The notes: generated from the letters alone by a model not told the origin. Positions 45,182-57,000 are shown, numbered from the stretch's first letter. The stretch: 64,000 bases of DNA from Isoetes taiwanensis (GCA_021234155.1 JAJEKV010000091.1:1743501-1807500); one strand, 5' to 3'. Numbers and translations are program-made.

Positions 45182-45647
45182 CAGGTGTAACCACGCAAAT
45201 GATGCCTGCATTCTCAACGCACAGGCCTTTTGCGTGGCAAGACACTAATGGGGTCATTTTAGCTAATTTTCAGCCTTTTTAGAAAATATAAAATGCTAGA
45301 GCATGATTGAGTCTGTTCTAAACTACTTATCAATTTATTTCGTGTCAATCTGATAAGTATAAGTGCAAAAATGGGTGACTCGGGTGTTACCACATGAAAC
45401 GCATCTGCGTTCGCGACACAAGGTCCATTTGCACGTAAGATCCGAGTGGGACAATCTAAGCATTTTGAACATTTATGACAAATTCAAGATGCTAAACTGT
45501 AAGATTTAACTAATTCTAAGCATTCTAACAACTTTTTTTTTCAAAATTTGGACAATTTGTGCCATTAAAGAGGGCAGTTGGGTGTTATCGCACGAAACGC
45601 ATCTGCGTTCGCAACGCAGGGCTCATTTGCACAGTAAGATCGAAGTG
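45182..45647. repeat. Three related ~66-70-nt hairpins of the decayed chromovirus
   Basis: Units at about 45182-45246 (CCACGCAAA / TTTGCGTGG), 45378-45447 (ACTCGGGTGTTAC / GTAAGATCCGAGT) and 45577-45645 (GGGTGTTATCGCAC...AGTAAGATCGAAGT). All share GGTGT-A-C-C at the left arm and (C/G)GCA...TGCGTT in the middle. They sit in the spacer after the H3 relic, the same place as hairpins 1 and 2 of the intact element, but with unrelated sequence. Confidence 0.7.
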
Positions 45648-45803
45648 GACCAATTTTGAAGCAAAAGTCAATTTTTAAGGAAAATTTTAAGCTAACATTA
45701 GTAATAAGAACAGTCTAATTACATTAGGAAAGATTTTGCACCAATTTGATTTATACAAAAAGAGATTTTATACAAAATTATCTCAGTACAAAATTAGAAG
45801 CTC

Positions 45804-46050
45804 CTAAGGCTTCTCCTTCCGGATCCTTCTAGCTACATGGAGATCCTTGGGCATCACTGTTACCCTCCTCGCATGAATGGCACACAAGTTGCCTTCCTCA
45901 AAGAGCTGTATCAGCTCTGCCTCTGCTGTGTCTTGCAAGGATTAGACAGTTAGGGGTGTAACCCTATAGTCGATCCAGAACTCCTGCATGATCTCCTGGA
46001 TCGATCTCGCAGATTGTTCGTTCGGTGCATCCTTTATGGCAGCTTCGGAG
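45804..46050 (-). pseudogene. Histone H3-fold relic in the decayed chromovirus
   Basis: The last ~70 residues of an H3 fold on the minus strand: SARSIQEIMQEF (alpha 1), [18 protein letters not shown] (alpha 2), [14 protein letters not shown] and [10 protein letters not shown] before TAG 45804-45806. One in-frame TAA lies between loop 1 and alpha 2. About 36 of 69 positions match canonical H3 by hand count. It keeps MPKD and ARRIR, which the intact element has lost. Upstream sequence does not continue the frame, so the tail is gone or destroyed. Confidence 0.85.
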
Positions 46051-46064
46051 ATTAGCTTATAATT

Positions 46065-46190
46065 CGTCTTACAAGGATAAAGGAGAGGTTCAAGCTACCA
46101 TTTGGGAACTTCTAAGCAGTATAGGTGCTTCCATAGATTTAGTGGCTACTTTTCCTAAGAATAAATTTATTATAACTATGGGTTATTAAT
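46065..46190 (+). other. Short coding-like plus-strand segment inside the decayed element
   Basis: A frame reading DKGEVQATIWELLSSIG and ending FIITMGY before TAA runs on the strand opposite to the element. It may be the tail of an inserted element ORF. No family recognised. Confidence 0.25.
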
Positions 46191-46275
46191 TAAGGTACTT
46201 TCTCTAATCACCTTAACTATTTCTTGAAATTCCCCTATTTCTTTTGGGCCAAGTTTGGTCATTTCGTGCCATTTT

Positions 46276-46324
46276 CTTTCAAGCTTTCTTTTGAGCGATT
46301 TCTCGTTCAATTTTCGCTTGAAAG
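46276..46324. repeat. 49-nt hairpin upstream of the H3 relic
   Basis: CTTTCAAGC and GCTTGAAAG form the outer arms; TTGAGCGA and TCGTTCAA continue the stem around TTTC. It lies in the leader of the decayed element. Confidence 0.65.
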
Positions 46325-46541
46325 GTGCAGTTCATGAACAAGTTGAGCTCAATTTACTAGAAGGTTTCTTTTGACTATATTATTTCTATCACTTAGACTA
46401 TAACTTAATCTAATACGACCCTGCTAATTTCTCCCACATTTTGCGGTTCAAGATTGGAATTCTCATTCCATTCCTTAACTAGGCCAGTAATCCACCTATT
46501 CAGGGATATGGTCAGTGCTAGCTCTTGGTCAACCAAGACAT

Positions 46542-46554
46542 GGCTCTGATACCA
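46542..46554 (-). other. Primer-binding site (tRNA-iMet)
   Basis: TGGTATCAGAGCC on the minus strand, one base from the LTR. Confidence 0.88.
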
Positions 46555-46555
46555 T

Positions 46556-46945
46556 TGTGACGCTCCCTACAAAATATACGGTAACCGACCGTACACCTCA
46601 TAGAAAATCCCCCATCCGTCCCTCCGGCCGCATGAGCCCTCCGCCTATCCCGCACTCCAGGATGTCCTTAGTGCGAGAAGGGGGCACGAAGGTGTCTTGC
46701 GCGCCCTTCCCCTATGGGCTCCTATAACAGCAGATGCATAAACAATATCAGCACTAACAACAATAATACATCTAACTACCTCGTAGGATAGTACATCCAT
46801 ACATCCATAGATACAACAGAGAGAACCATATGCCATAAAACATGAGAGCTCCTACCCAGGCTCAGACTCGTAAGGAGGTAGACTGATGGCTAGGCTACCA
46901 GATAGAGCCGAGGTATAACAATGGCAGGGCTGGCTATAGACAAAT
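46556..46945 (-). repeat. Partial 5' LTR of the decayed chromovirus
   Basis: Begins TGTGACGCTCCCTAC, like TGTGACGTCCCCTAC of the intact element, and shares several further words with it. It is truncated before the tRNA-like sequence at 46959. Confidence 0.75.
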
Positions 46946-46958
46946 TTACTACACCAAT

Positions 46959-47031
46959 GTGGGGATAGCTCAGTTGGGAGAGCATCAGACTGAAGATCTG
47001 AAGGTCACGTGTTCGATCCACGCTCACCTCA
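46959..47031 (+). tRNA. tRNA-Phe (GAA), probably a pseudogene
   Basis: A 73-nt cloverleaf with anticodon GAA (46992-46994), intact D-arm (GCTCAGTTGGGAGAGC) and T-loop TTCGATC. Compared with the usual plant tRNA-Phe, I see changes at four places: acceptor position 2 (C to T), the base after the D-arm (G to A), the first T-stem pair (G to A) and the acceptor 3' strand (G to T). Three of these look like CpG deamination. The acceptor and T-stem each have an extra mismatch, so function is doubtful. Confidence 0.75.
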
Positions 47032-47034
47032 ATG

Positions 47035-48740
47035 CCTCGACATTTGGCATGCCCATTGTAATAGGGAGTCGTCGACGGCATGTTATCGGAGGGTAACAGG
47101 TTGTCGATGTTCAAGCATGGGAGAATGCATGAGGTCAGAAACCAAGCAACGATGACCTTCCTCTCCCTACAAAAAATGGATAACATGCACAAATGTCGTC
47201 AGGCTTTTATGTAGCCCCTTTCTATTTTCAACAGTGAAGTTGTAACAAAAGAGAGATACGATGATTGACAAATAAGTTAGCGATGTCTATTTTGAAAGAC
47301 GCTTGGTATTACTATAACAAGAAGACCCTTGTATGTTACTCACACATAGAAACCCTTGTATGTTATATAAATTTCAAACCATTAAGTTGCTTGAAAATCT
47401 ATAAGTTGCAATTAATTATAAGAGCCGTTGAATTAAACCATGGGATTCACAGTAAAAAAATATAGTTGTACATGTGGCAAGCTCCTGGACGGAAAAGTGA
47501 GTATCCTGGAAGGAAGTGAATAGAGCATCGATGCCTGATCCAAACGCCGTGAAGCAAGACCAAAAATGCAGATCCACCCTACACAAAACTCTAGAAGTGC
47601 AAGCTCCACCCTGCAGGGGCTGACCACTTGTGCAACCTCTCGACGTTTTGCAATCCAATTCAAGAAGCTCCAAATCTGGCCGTGGATGACAAGCCTCTGG
47701 CAAAAAAAAGTCCCCATCCAACGGCCAGAATAATTAAAAAAAAAAGGGACCCAACAAGAGTGAGACGCTCGATCATTGGGAAACCTACTCTACAAAATCC
47801 AAAATTGCTTTATTATTTCACAAAATAAATTGCTTATTTGAATTGCTTTCTAAGTTCACAAATAAATTGCTTAATAGTTCGCAAAATTTTCGCCTCAAAA
47901 TACTACAACTGCTTCAGCGAACTATTCTAGCATGAAACATGAAGACTCTCAAGGGGACTTTAAAAAAAAAATGCAAATGATGAATTTGCTCCCAGTATAA
48001 TAAGATAAGATAAGATGAACAAACAGTTCTTCGTATAAATACATTGTTGACAAAGACTCTGCCTTTAGTAAGAAGAATAGTGTCTTTGGTTTTCGTTTTG
48101 TCTATAGTGTTGATGAAATTTATCCAATGACGGTAATGCTTTCTCGCAGTTATGTGGACATCCATCTCTGCCATTGTTGAAACTGCATCAATGCTTCTCT
48201 TAGGATGTGGGAGTATTCTAGAGAATGCCATGCCATTGTTTCTGGAGAGTAACTGCCATATGACTGATTTTTGTTTGTTGATTTAGCTCATGTATAAGAG
48301 TCTGCTCGCTGATGGTTTATCTTCCACCTTTAGGAATGTCTTAGTCTTTCATTACGTCAGGTTCAGAAATTAATACTTGCTTGCACCTTTTAACTATTTG
48401 ACAATTCATTCGCCAGTTGATAAGAAAGCCATGTAGAAAGCTGTGGGGTAAAGGTGTCATGTTTTGTCCATATGTTTTTTTAATAACTATTTTGCATAAT
48501 CGATATTGGCAACTAAGGAGGTTAGAATTCTTCAGGCCTAGACATAGTTAATTCAATCTTTGCATGTCCAAAACTGAGATCCTTTTACTTAATACACAAA
48601 TTCTTTACCTGGAGTTGACAAAAGAAATGTCTTGCCCGCCGCAATAAATATCGTGTACATATAAATGTGTTTTACATGGAGTATTCCCTAAAAGATATTC
48701 GAAAATAGGGATAGGTAGACATCCTATCTTTGCTTTTGGA
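47035..48740. other. Intergenic and OEP21 upstream region
   Basis: AT-rich. Small ORFs (47416-47721 minus, 47914-48231 minus) show no known features. GATAAGATAAGATAAGAT (48004) is a short microsatellite. No convincing TATA box is fixed for OEP21. Confidence 0.45.
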
Positions 48741-48742
48741 TA

Positions 48743-50106
48743 TGGAAACGTCGCTCAGATATGGAGGAGACCAGAAGCATTTATACCTGCATGCAAAAGA
48801 GAAGTTTCTCCTCGATAACTCGTCGCTATGCCTTCAGGTTCCTTTTTTCAGTTCAGCTGACTAATTTAGAAACAAATTTTGTCTCTGTTTTAGAATCTGG
48901 CTGGCGCATTGTTGTGTTAAGGACTAGGTGATAAAGTGCTGTTTAAATTTGTTTCTATGCAGGTTCATGGCCGGCTAGATACGCACACAGGAGCAGCCAT
49001 CGGTACTGCTCAGTTGAAGCGGAAGTTTTTCCCAGAGGTATATGGGTTTCAGGTTGGATATTATAGGTTAAAATCCACCGCGCTTATGCTTTCCTGACTC
49101 GGTGAATACTAATTCAATGCGTGTAGGTCTTGACAAGTTTAGATGTCGGAGCAAGGTTTGATTCCGATTTAAAAGAGTTGACGTATGACATTCAAGGGAA
49201 GAAGACACTACCTATTACTGATAATGGCTTGCTTTGTGTAGACATTAAGGGGGGGTTCAATTTTAATCCTCGATTGAAAGTGGTAAAGTTCTTACCTCTA
49301 TTCCTATTATAACATTTGGCTTATATTTTAAAGGTTTTACTCAGTTCACAATCTTTTTTTTCATGGTTATATTTTATATGCTGCACCTATACAACATGCC
49401 TAGTTTCTGATTCGGCAGTGCTGCACGATTCTCTTAAGGTCCTTGTTTAGTTCAAGGAAGCAAATCTGTCAAACCCAATATGCAGAGGTTGCTTCTTATG
49501 GAGGGACGGAATATTGTCATTATTTATAACCCTTGCTATCCTGGCTGTTCTTAAGGATGTTTGTTCGTCCATGAAGTCATTGGCCTATTTTGCAAAGCAG
49601 TACTATGCTATCATGCATTTGGGGAAAGATTGCCATCCACAAATAGCTCTGCTCTTTGTTTGTATCTTAGTTTGTTAATATGAAAACCCTAAAATAGGTC
49701 AATGCTTCTGTGCTTTACAGGGAAAACCAAGAGGATCATTAGAGCTGAGTTATAAAATCTTTAATTTTACAGAAGACCAGGATTTAAAACTCAAAGTTGG
49801 CTATGACCCATTCAAGCAGGTAACAAAACTTCCATTGCATACTTGTGGTGTTCAAAATCATAATCTAATAGCTGATGCTTCTAGGTTATGTTCGTCAAAT
49901 TCATAAGTTTCTTGAGTTAGATCTTGACACCCAGAGGACCTATTCCTGTCTTTCAGCTTGTCCCATTTTGGTTCCCTTCTAGTTTGTCTAGTTTTTTTGA
50001 AACTCATGTTCTCATCTTGCAGAAGCCATATCTCCAGTTAAGGGAAAATAATTGGACGTTTAACACTGACCTTGCTGGCAGCTGGAACATTATCTACGAC
50101 TTGTAA
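48743..50106 (+). CDS. OEP21: Chloroplast outer envelope pore protein OEP21
   Basis: Five exons: 48743-48838, 48963-49037, 49127-49282, 49721-49819, 50023-50106. All have GT-AG introns and break between codons. The 169-residue product has the family's usual length. OEP21 forms a small anion-selective beta-barrel channel in the chloroplast outer envelope, passing triose phosphates and 3-phosphoglycerate and regulated by ATP. Seen here: [20 protein letters not shown] at the start, [10 protein letters not shown], then [19 protein letters not shown] and [18 protein letters not shown], and the conserved end [14 protein letters not shown] followed by a W-I-YDL terminus. No signal peptide is expected. 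The alternating strand pattern fits a barrel. All exon frames are open, so this is a working host gene. Confidence 0.95.
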
Positions 50107-51400
50107 TTTTTATAGTGGAATTTAGTTAAATCATTCTTTCTGGATGTCCATTGCTAGCAGCAAAATAAACATATGTGCTGTAATCTTTTGGTCATACAAT
50201 CATATGACCATGTTTTAAAGACTTGATGCACCCATCTTAAGTTGGTGTATGTTCAAGTCGCATAACTTTTCATGGCATTTGTCAAGCCTTAACATTGTGG
50301 TGCCTCTGCAAGGTCCTTTCAACATAAGGCATTCTTTTTATGTTGCAGGCCCTCTTAACAATATAAGCGTTGCAGGGACCACACATGTAAGACATTTTCA
50401 AGTAATTTTGACACAATCTGAGCATGTTGTAATCAAGTGGGTAGAATGGGATAAGCTGCCCCATAAGCTGGTTATGGAAGATAAACAGACGAGGTTATTA
50501 TCCTCTATAACCAGTTTAAGGGGCAATTTATTCAAACCGATTGTCATGATGATAATTGGCTACTCCAACAAGTTCCTTTGTTTAACAAAGCCATGATCTA
50601 AAGGAATTAAAGTTCTTCAGATGAGCTATTCAGAAATGGTTTTTTTTTTGCCAATAGCAGCCGTTGCGGAAATGGCATCGGAGGCTCTGCAGAAGGGCTT
50701 TGCTGGATGGTTAGAACTAAAGAAATAGACGAGAGGATGATTCTACTCTGTTTTTGATGAATGCTTATTTTTAAAAGCCTTGGAGCAGCAGATAAAATGT
50801 TTCTTTGGCCAGGTTTTTGGCTATGGTTTTTTACTAGAAGTGCTAGAAGCTTCCGGGTCTCTATTTTTTGAGGTAATCCTGGGGTAACGAAGGCCATGTC
50901 GGGGAACCTACACCAGCAGAAGGTTCTTGAGAGGAACTTGGTGGCACCGTTGCCAAGTTCCCTACCTTCAGGTGGCGTAGGTTCCCCATACAGAATGATA
51001 GAGGCCATGTGAGAGATGCTTGCAAAAGCGAAAAATTAGGGTGGTGAAGGATCCAACGATGATAATTACAAACCATGAATAGCCCATTACAAATTCTAGA
51101 AAGAAGATAGCAACACGTACATGAAGAATCAAGAGAAAGGAAAAGAGGAAAAAAAAAGGAGAATTTTTTTGAATACCATACCTTGATAAAAAATCATCTT
51201 AGAGCTAGCAAATGCAAGATTTCTAGTGTAGTTAAAAAATAATTACTAGTTTCAAGAAATTTATCGAGGCGACCAAGGCTGCCACGAACATTTTTTTTGT
51301 TCATACTCAATGTGGAAATCAAATCTTAGGCATGCCAATCAGTTATACAATATTCACAATTGAATTCTAGCTACCATCACTCCTTATATAAGGCAGTGTT
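50107..51400. other. Downstream of OEP21; unrecognised minus ORF
   Basis: A 133-codon minus ORF (51008-50607, MASIILYGEPTPPEGRELG) and a plus ORF (50249-50596) have no recognisable domains. They may be chance frames in 3' sequence. Confidence 0.35.
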
Positions 51401-51420
51401 CTGTTCTTAAAAAATGAGAA

Positions 51421-51488
51421 GCTAATATTTCTGGGCTGAGCACAGCTTTGGCCAAGCTAATATTTCTGGGCTGAGCACAGCTTTGGCC
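51421..51488. repeat. 35-bp tandem duplication
   Basis: GCTAATATTTCTGGGCTGAG and the following bases (to TTTGGCC) occur twice in a row, exactly, with a period of 35 bp. Confidence 0.95.
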
Positions 51489-51734
51489 CTGACACGTATG
51501 CGCCCATTGCATTTTTCAATTCCAATAAAATGAGCAATTCTTTCTGTCTCCATGAGCAATTTCTCAAGGATTGATTCGTTACGATCTGTTGTTCGACATA
51601 AGAAATAGAGATAAGTTCTTAGAATCAGAGCATTGTTGACATCGGTTTGTGTTCGCCCATGCTCTACTGCAAGTTACGGGCGTGTTTGATAATCTTGGTA
51701 AATGCTTTTTTTGCTTTAACTAAATTGATGCCTC

Positions 51735-52255
51735 AGAAGTCTGCGAGGGAGACATGCCTGTTCAAAAGTCCCAGAGGCCATTCGCCGTCCAATTTATGAA
51801 AACCGAAGGCTTAGACCTCTATCAGATCCTTCTTGTAGAGGAGGCAAAGTTGGAGTATCTAAGAACCAGAGGAATTACAAGATTTGTTACAAAGAACATG
51901 CCTTTAGGGATTTAGCAATAGAAGCAATCCAAAGTACATATTGTCAAATTCGAACAGCATAGGTTGAGCTTTGTCGAATTTGAGAATGCAGGCACAAGGG
52001 TCTCAGAAAAAACAGGGCATTTTTTCTCTGATTATGGCTATGAAGACGGGGTTTTAAGACCTGCTAACACAAGAATACGTCAAGAAGGATGATCCATCAA
52101 TTATATGCTTTGATGTACAGAACTTAGCCAAATATGATCTTAAGGCCGGAAAGAATTCTCCTATTTTGGTAGCAATTTACTATTTGGAAAAGCCTGAGAA
52201 CCAAAATATGGCTCTGTTCTTACTGATATGAAAAAAGAGTTGGTTAATTAATCGT
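51735..52255 (+). pseudogene. Unrecognised protein relic
   Basis: Plus-strand pieces look coding in shifted frames: VQKSQRPFAVQFMKTEGLD through YLRTRGITRFVTKNMP (51755-51915), then DDPSIICFDVQNLAKYDLKA through AIYYLEKPEN (52088-52205). There are stops and frame changes between them. Family not recognised. The following ORFs (52451-52922, both strands) are unexplained. Confidence 0.35.
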
Positions 52256-52929
52256 CTTGATTTTGATTCTGTAACATATAAGAAACGCAGTACAGGTGCC
52301 AGATTTATTTTGGAATAAATGCAAATTGATTGGAAATGATTGAGAAGGTCACAATTGGGCCTAGTTATTTGTCATAGCTCCAAGCTTTAGGATGTGAAAA
52401 GGTAATCAAGCAAAACGTAGGCCCAAAATTCGTGGCAAACTGTTCATATTTTGGGTGATTATGCAGAGAAATTTTTAAAACGAATTTTGTTTAATAAATT
52501 TCACGCAGAGTTCTCATGCCTACAGCACTTTCGGCTGTATATCCTAAGCCTGAATGATTATCAGAAGACAGGTTTACAGAGAAATCGAAAACAAAACGCT
52601 TTAAAAATAAGTGGAGCTTGTGCATTTTGTATGGGAATCGCAGAGAAGAGAATCGCAGGGGTTTTACAGGACAATCCCAAAAAAGGACCCTTTGTAAAAG
52701 TGGGTTTCGTAGAGGAATACCGTGGTCCTTGACAACATCACTGGTAAAGTGAGTATGTAGAGGACAGGGGGTTGAGAAAAGGAAACATTCGTATACTATA
52801 AGCATTCCATTTTTTGGCACCTCTCGAGGCATGTTTTTAACATGTGGTGCACAGTCAATGACTAACGGATTTCCAAGATCATTTATGTCTTTTTCTTGCA
52901 CAAGACATCTTTGAGCGAACAAAATATAT

Positions 52930-53780
52930 TTTCAAGGTTGTCATTGTGTCATTGACAATCGATCATAGATCAAACATAAAAAGCATATGTGTGAATATTG
53001 AAATATAGATTGATAACCATATTGATAAAAACTAAAGAATAAACCATCTATTAGGTAGTAGTCGACAATTACACAGTTTAATAGTGAAGAAACTCCCTTC
53101 AACAATGAAAGAAACCAAAACTTGACACAATTTGTAAAATCCATCCATTTCCAAAAAAAAAAAAAAAAAGGAAAACACAAAAAACAAAATATTAGTGAAT
53201 GGACAAAGGACCAAAGCATCAGGGCAGTTTTAAGCTTCAACTACAATGCCTGACCAAAAACTTGCAGCTTCATTGTTAGAAATCATCATCTTGCTGCTTC
53301 TTATAATAGTTGCTTTCGCACTGTCTAGCATCTACAAAATGCAAAAACAATATCATTCAGCAAAATACATTACCAAATCAATTTTGCCAACCACTTTTTA
53401 GAAAGCCTCAAAAGACACAAAGATATATTCCTGCTTCTGCAACGGAGAAGAAAATGGTGCTATTCAAATGTCTCAGACTTGATATTTAGCATAACTTAAA
53501 TTTTTGCATTTACAACTTCGCGGCTAACTTGCCGCCTACCCATTTCCAGTGGGGAATTTTCCCTCTTGGTGGTTCCCTAGCACATATATTTGTGTCTTAA
53601 ATGCGCAAGACTGTCAATCACACAGGCATAATGATCTATAGTTGGTGTAATGCCATAACCTTCTCTCATCGTTTTGAAACTTGGCATTTTTTTATGTCAT
53701 GCAAGGCATATGGATGTAACTACATCTGGTTCTATGCCCCTTCTTTGCGTGTCCACAAAACATTGCATAGCCTTGTCTCA
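52930..53780. other. Intergenic, nothing recognised
   Basis: AT-rich with a 15-A run at about 53153. No supported gene. Confidence 0.5.
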
Positions 53781-53781
53781 C

Positions 53782-54018
53782 TCACCTCTTATCATGGCAT
53801 TCCAAAATTGACATCTCTAACTGGCAATCAAAGACTTTTCGTGCATCTCTAGTCGAATCACATTTCCCATACATGTCAACCAAGCTATTTCCAATGTTAA
53901 GAGTATTATCAAACCCATTATGTACAACCTGCTGCCATGCTATGGTAGCATAGAAGAGCAAGACACAATGTGATTTACTCATGCTCACACTTGGATTTGA
54001 ACACAGATATACAAGCAC
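53782..54018 (-). pseudogene. Pentatricopeptide repeat (PPR) protein fragment
   Basis: The minus-strand frame reads VVHNGFDNTLNIGNSLVDMY then GKCDSTRDARKVFD and MSILECHDK. This is the standard end of an L-type motif followed by an S-type PPR motif, as in plant PLS-class organelle RNA-editing factors (G-DN--IGNSLVDMY-KC----DARKVFD). About two repeats only; no start, no DYW domain. A truncated gene copy. Confidence 0.8.
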
Positions 54019-57000
54019 AATTCACTTGAGAAAAATGCATCTTGCACATTATGAAGTGGAGACTTGAAGACCAAGGTGAAGACATTCAACAAAGATCACA
54101 CAAGCATGCTAAGGAAGGTGATTCAAGCAACACAATTTTGAAGATTTGAAGACCCCTTGAAGTATTCTTGGTATGTGAAGTTTCCATTTGGTTCTTGGCA
54201 TAACTACATCCTATGATCTCCATCTCAAGCCTTCCATATCCTTTGCCATAAAAACATGCCTATGTGACCTCAAGTTCCATGCCTAGCTTTCATTTCCTAA
54301 AGCAAATTGGCCTAGAAGATTTTTTCTAGTGAAAACTTCTCTTTCACATGTCTTTCACACTACACACACTTACATATCATCTTCATCTTGTTAAAACACA
54401 ATTTTCCATTTGATTTGGTCATACCCATGGTCAAGGGTTAAAATTTCTCTCTCTAGAAGTCAAATGGTGAGAGAAAGTGCAAAATTCCTAAAGGAAGCAA
54501 CAAAAGTCAAAGTTTGCCTAAAGGATGCAAATTATGTGCATTGACATTAAAGTTGATCCACATCATCACTCAAAAGTGGCCAAGTCATCATACGCCATAT
54601 CACATCACACACGTGTCACCCCATTGAGAATTCCACTCTTTGCAAAAATTCTTCAATTTAAGTTGTTTAAGTCCATAAGGGTGACATGTCATCTTGCCAC
54701 ATCATCATCAACACTTCCACATCATCACCCACGTGTCACACACATCATCTCCACCTCATCTCATGTTTTGACTAGAAATTTTTTTTCCTTGCCAAGTTGT
54801 TTGACATCCTTTTTGCCATGTCATTTTCTCCTTGCCAACTCATCTTGCCACCTCACCATTTCATACCTTCCTTAAACCAAAAAATAAAAAATCTCTTTTT
54901 GCGAAAAAAGATTCCATCATTATGGAGAGCATCAAAAAAGATTCTTTTTGCAAAAAAGAATTTTCAAAAATACCTTCATTTGGGCCTTCATATTTGATTT
55001 CTTGGGAAATGTGCCTAGCTATATTTTGCAAAAAAAAAAATTATCTACCTCCCTCCTCCCCAACCCCCAAAAGCCTAGATTCCCCGACCAATCACCCCCC
55101 ATGCGTGGTATACCCGGGCATGTGGGGCGGTGGAGGTACCGAGGCCCACGTGGATATAGCATGTTAAATTATTAATAATATTGAATTTGTTATTCCTTTT
55201 ATACCTTGGTCCTCCCTTTCGAATCTTGTCTGTGGGATATCTCTAGTTGTTTTGCCAAGAACCCTAATCTGCAGAGATGCCAAGATCCGGCAAATTCACC
55301 CGAATCAACCACCCAATCATGACGAGGTGAAGGCCATTTCGTCTCGGTAAATGCCAATCCCTAAGACATCGGATCAATTAAACTAAAAAACAAAAATCTA
55401 GCCCGGATTTGTCAAGAACAGTACTGAACAGGGGATTTTAAAAGGGGAAAATAGCTCTGAGCGATTTTCGAGGGCTTTGAGGCGAAGAACGGATCGAAGA
55501 CTTGAATTACTTGACTGTTTACCTTATTTGATTATGTGCCCAAGATATAGAGCTTGGGATTACCATTACGTTTGTGATTCTTTGGTGAATGAAAATCCGA
55601 TCCTTGTTGAACTATCTGTGAATGATTTCTTGAACATTGTGTTTAGCATCATGAATGTATGACAATTAAGCCTTGCATTCAAACGTGAGAAGTATGGCAG
55701 TAGAATAGTTACATGAGAGCATACACTGCATAAATTGATGACATTCAGAGTGCCTACACATGCTTTTAATAGAGATTTGCACTTATACAACTAGTTCCTT
55801 GGTCTGCTCATAGTACTCCCTATTTGCATTTTCCTGAAGCAACTTGCACCCTACCACTTGCAAAGGTATAAATAGCATTGGTATTCATTCCAAAAGTCAA
55901 AAAAGAACATTCAACATTTAGTAGATTAAAATTTGTCTGCTATTCCTAGTTTACAACAGTCTGTCAGGCCTAAACTCAAATTTCCAAAAAATTAGCACAT
56001 CCTTTTGCAAAAAGGCATACTTGACCATTGTGTGCAGGCATTTTGAGAAAGGATTCAGGCATCAAATCCCAAAAAGGAGCTGCCTTTACCGAGTTACAAA
56101 ATTTCGCTCTCTGCCAGGGATATTGACCAAAATTTGACCTGGTCAGGAGCGCATTTTAGAGTGATTTGCACTGATCAGAATCTGACTGACTTTGTACACA
56201 ACATCCTTCAAGGTCTTGAGTGGCTCTAGCATCAAAAATCATAAGCAGACTCTCTCTGATTTGCATTTGGCATCTATTCTTGCAAGGCAGACTTTTTTCA
56301 CTTTTGGGAAAGTGGTTAAAGATTGCTATTTAAGCTTCCTTCTTGGGTGGTTGCCTTAAGCGACTTGGAGGTTCTAAACCAGCTGAGGTTGAAGGTTTTG
56401 CCAGGAAACACCTTCAACACAACCTAAGAATGTAATTCTCGTCCCTTGCCTATGATTTCAATGCATCCACATGCTTTTGAATAATTTGTACCAAATCTTT
56501 ATAAAGCTATGTTAGAATGAAACATGAGGCATAACAGGAGGTGTAGATATGGCTACTAACGGCTTGGGATGAAATAAAGGCTCCAGGAGAGATATATCTT
56601 CATTTGCTTGACTTACATCATCTATTTCTAGGAATTTCAGAGCCATCAAAACTACAAATATTTAAAATGAATACACCAATCTCTAGACTGGTTCGTCAGC
56701 ATAACATGTGCGACTTATGCTACATCCAAAAATAACCTATGTTCGATTGAGATCTGAAATAATGCATACAGGCACAAGCCCAAACAACCCATCTTCATCT
56801 GAACTCTGGCCTGAGTCTAGCAAAGCCAACTTTTCCATTTGCAATAGCTGGTAGGTTTCTACTATTTTTCCTTTTTGCTTTCCCAGGCATGTCAGAAATA
56901 AAACATGTGGAGCTCAAGTAAACCCTGTCGTGACTTTTGGCCTTTTGCCACTTATGGCCATTGACAGGCAAATCCCAGCCGTCATATGTTGCCAGACAAC

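Larger units (their letters stand above)
41076..46945 (-). mobile_element. Decayed relative of the H3-carrying chromovirus
   Basis: Minus-strand order: partial 5' LTR (46556-46945, begins TGTGACG), primer site (46542-46554), leader, H3-fold relic (46050-45804), hairpins (45.65-45.18 kb), gag remnants (about 44.3-42.9 kb), RT remnants (42.3-41.7 kb) and integrase C-terminus/chromodomain (41.6-41.1 kb). The leader next to the primer site resembles that of the intact element (GGTCAGTGCT...TTGGTC). A large internal deletion removes most of RT-RNase H-integrase. No 3' LTR was found. The insert at 44.95 kb looks like a SINE. Confidence 0.8.

Noticed and set aside
52451-52922. Overlapping plus (93 aa) and minus (143 aa) ORFs
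   Set aside because: No recognisable domain on either strand and no splice or promoter support.
54525-55175. Plus-strand ORFs up to 116 codons
   Set aside because: They come from CATCA/CACATC-rich simple sequence and C-rich sequence; low-complexity translations.
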